DNA from: Persephonella hydrogeniphila
GTDB lineage: Bacteria > Aquificota > Aquificia > Aquificales > Hydrogenothermaceae
Assembly (NCBI RefSeq): GCF_900215515.1
Contig: NZ_OBEI01000001.1
Coordinates: 1-64,000 of the forward strand
Length of the DNA stretch: 64,000 nt
Direction: 5' to 3'
Below, piece after piece: positions 62,852 through 64,000 of this stretch (position 1 is its first letter; each line of letters begins with the position of its first letter). The position numbers and the translations under genes are program-made. Under the pieces are notes generated by a model. That model did no database searches. It was given only the letters and a program-made list of their open reading frames with translations, and was not told the DNA's origin.

Positions 62852-63877
62852 ATGGAAACTCTTGCATGGATGTCAAAAAAAAGAGAAGATGGGAAGGTTT
62901 TATGTACTGCCTGCAGTCAAAGATGTGTTTTGGAAAAGGGAGAGTTAGGAAAATGTGGAATTAGAAAAGTAGGAGAAGATGGAAATCTATACCTTACGGT
63001 TTACGGTCTGGCTGCATCATACAATGTTGATCCTGTAGAGAAAAAACCTTTATTCCATTTCTTACCATCAACACCTATTTTTTCTGTAGGAACTGTAGGA
63101 TGTAATTTTTGCTGTAAATTTTGCCAGAACTGGGAAATCTCACAACATCCGCAAACCCATAACGGTGAAGTGTTTGGAGTTCCTTTAATGCCAGAGACAA
63201 TTGTAAATATATGTAAAACAAATAATATCCCTTCTATCGCCTACACATACAATGAGCCTGTTGTCTTCTTTGAGTACGCATACGACACTATGAAACTTGC
63301 AAAGGAAAACGGACTGAGAAATGTATTTGTTTCAAGTGGTTATGAAACAAAAGAAGCTCTGGAAACATTAGCTCCTTATCTTGATGCTATGAATATTGAT
63401 CTTAAAGCGTTTAACGATGATTTCTATAGAAATATATCTTGTGCAAGACTTAAACCAGTTCTTAAAACTATAGAACACGCAAAAGAATTAGGGATATGGG
63501 TTGAGCTTACAACTTTGATAATTCCAGGATACAACGATAATGAAACAGAACTAAAGGAAGCTGCAAAATGGATTGCATCTCTGGACAAGAATATACCATG
63601 GCATATATCTCGATTCTTTCCTGCCTATAAGATGATGGATGTTCCTCCTACACCTATTGAAACCCTGAAAAAAGCATACGAAATAGGTAAAGAAGCAGGA
63701 CTGAACTACGTTTATGTAGGAAATCTTGATGATGAGGATAGAGAATCTACATACTGTCCAAAGTGTGGATACAGAGTAATAGACAGGAGAGGTCATATAG
63801 GTCAGTTTGTAAAAAATTATCTTAAAGACGGCAAATGCCCTAAATGTGAAACAGAAATCGCAGGAGTTTGGAAGTAA
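62852..63877 (+). CDS. amrS: AmmeMemoRadiSam system radical SAM enzyme
   Basis: A 341-aa radical SAM protein of the AmrS/PflA-like family. An N-terminal cysteine region (CTACSQRCVLEKGELGKCGI), the SAM cluster motif GCNFCCKFCQNWEISQ (CxxxCxxC), YTYNEPVVFFEYAYDTMKLA, and a C-terminal zinc ribbon (CPKCGYRVIDR and KCPKCETEI) are present. Members accompany Memo-like and AMMECR1-like proteins in an uncharacterised modification pathway; those partners are not seen here. Confidence 0.9.
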   Translation: METLAWMSKKREDGKVLCTACSQRCVLEKGELGKCGIRKVGEDGNLYLTVYGLAASYNVDPVEKKPLFHFLPSTPIFSVGTVGCNFCCKFCQNWEISQHPQTHNGEVFGVPLMPETIVNICKTNNIPSIAYTYNEPVVFFEYAYDTMKLAKENGLRNVFVSSGYETKEALETLAPYLDAMNIDLKAFNDDFYRNISCARLKPVLKTIEHAKELGIWVELTTLIIPGYNDNETELKEAAKWIASLDKNIPWHISRFFPAYKMMDVPPTPIETLKKAYEIGKEAGLNYVYVGNLDDEDRESTYCPKCGYRVIDRRGHIGQFVKNYLKDGKCPKCETEIAGVWK

Positions 63878-63897
63878 AAACCTAAAACCGCAGGAGT

Positions 63898-63927
63898 TTG
63901 TAATACAAGCTATTTCGGTTGTATAAT
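63898..63927 (+). promoter_or_regulatory. Promoter for the glutamate synthase gene
   Basis: TTGTAA (63898-63903), 18-base spacer, TATAAT (63922-63927), 41 bases before the ATG. Confidence 0.5.
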
Positions 63928-63968
63928 AAGTATTTACACTCTTAAAATAAATTCAAGGAGTTTAAGTA

Positions 63969-64000
63969 TGCAGAAGACCTTTGAAAGAGACTCCTGCGGG
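63969..64000 (+). CDS. gltB: Start of glutamate synthase large subunit (partial)
   Basis: Only ten codons are in the window: MQKTFERDSCG. The FERDSCG sequence matches the N-terminus of GltB, where the Cys becomes the catalytic residue of the glutamine amidotransferase domain after removal of a short propeptide. AAGGAG precedes the ATG. Ten residues cannot prove identity, but the motif, start and promoter agree. Confidence 0.62.

Noticed and set aside
63888-63999. 10-bp inverted repeat CCGCAGGAGT/ACTCCTGCGG flanking the gltB start, as an attenuator
   Set aside because: The left arm is upstream of the predicted -10, so both arms would not be in the gltB mRNA, and the right arm encodes the conserved catalytic Asp-Ser-Cys-Gly.

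Overview
The window looks like chromosome from a thermophilic, chemolithoautotrophic member of the Aquificales, close to Persephonella/Hydrogenothermaceae. This rests on recognised protein types rather than a database search: an exported alpha-carbonic anhydrase of the Persephonella/Sulfurihydrogenibium kind, a carbamoyl-phosphate synthase large subunit that ends at the domain junction (split carB), an archaeal-type LeuC, AT-rich Lys/Glu/Ile-heavy coding, and very tight gene packing. Almost all DNA is coding; neighbouring genes commonly overlap by 1-14 bases or share start/stop bases.

Layout. 1-800: the 3' part of a 5S rRNA (end of an rRNA operon) and, on the other strand, an exported DUF3108-type gene whose reading frame stays open through the 5S gene. 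848-2170: an MTA/SAH deaminase. 2172-7867 (minus): a likely operon with an NSS transporter and its tiny partner protein, ndk, a DUF4149 membrane protein, and then a five-gene signalling module (HAMP membrane protein, Glu-rich adaptor, Roadblock/LC7 protein, PATAN/DUF4388 protein, Ras-like GTPase) resembling the actinobacterial conservons. 7971-12472 (plus): hemA, lptC, lptA, an ExeA-like ATPase and aroA, overlapping head to tail. 12473-16392 (minus): leuC, DUF2892, ruvX, mltG, lptF/G. 16517-18530 (plus): tRNA-Ser, SRP RNA, a PhoB-type regulator, MscS. 18531-23584 (minus): a tetraheme cytochrome, then folP-cdaA-cdaR-thrS. 23707-27080 (plus): dnaG-rpoD.

27077-45929 is mostly housekeeping: hemH, a TudS-like protein, truD, DUF507, galT, alpha-carbonic anhydrase, dUTPase, a ClpP-class membrane protease, folD, a ferredoxin:thioredoxin reductase catalytic subunit, rluD, CDF and ZnuA metal-handling genes, pncB, murC, a Bax-like glucosaminidase, a polysaccharide deacetylase and a class II aldolase. 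45937-47060 is a CRISPR array of 17 repeats with no cas genes in the window. Its orientation, the degenerate left-end repeat and a good sigma-70 promoter at the right all indicate leftward transcription. The three leader-proximal spacers are identical.

47357-52265 (minus): an SLT/LysM transglycosylase, a PsiE-like protein and mfd. 52339-58033: a radical SAM protein, DUF2267, an aldo/keto reductase, a CPBP protease, tRNA-Met(CAT), dapC, a P-loop kinase and an SDR. 58024-62715 (minus): a seven-gene run from carB (N-terminal half) through a prohibitin-like protein, OsmC, three small membrane proteins and a YihY/BrkB protein that appears to start at ATT. The window ends with amrS and the first codons of glutamate synthase.

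The candidates most worth following are the conservon-like GTPase module, the CRISPR array with a triplicated 70-bp unit, the antisense overlap with the 5S rRNA gene, the small NSS-transporter partner ORF and the ATT-initiated gene.
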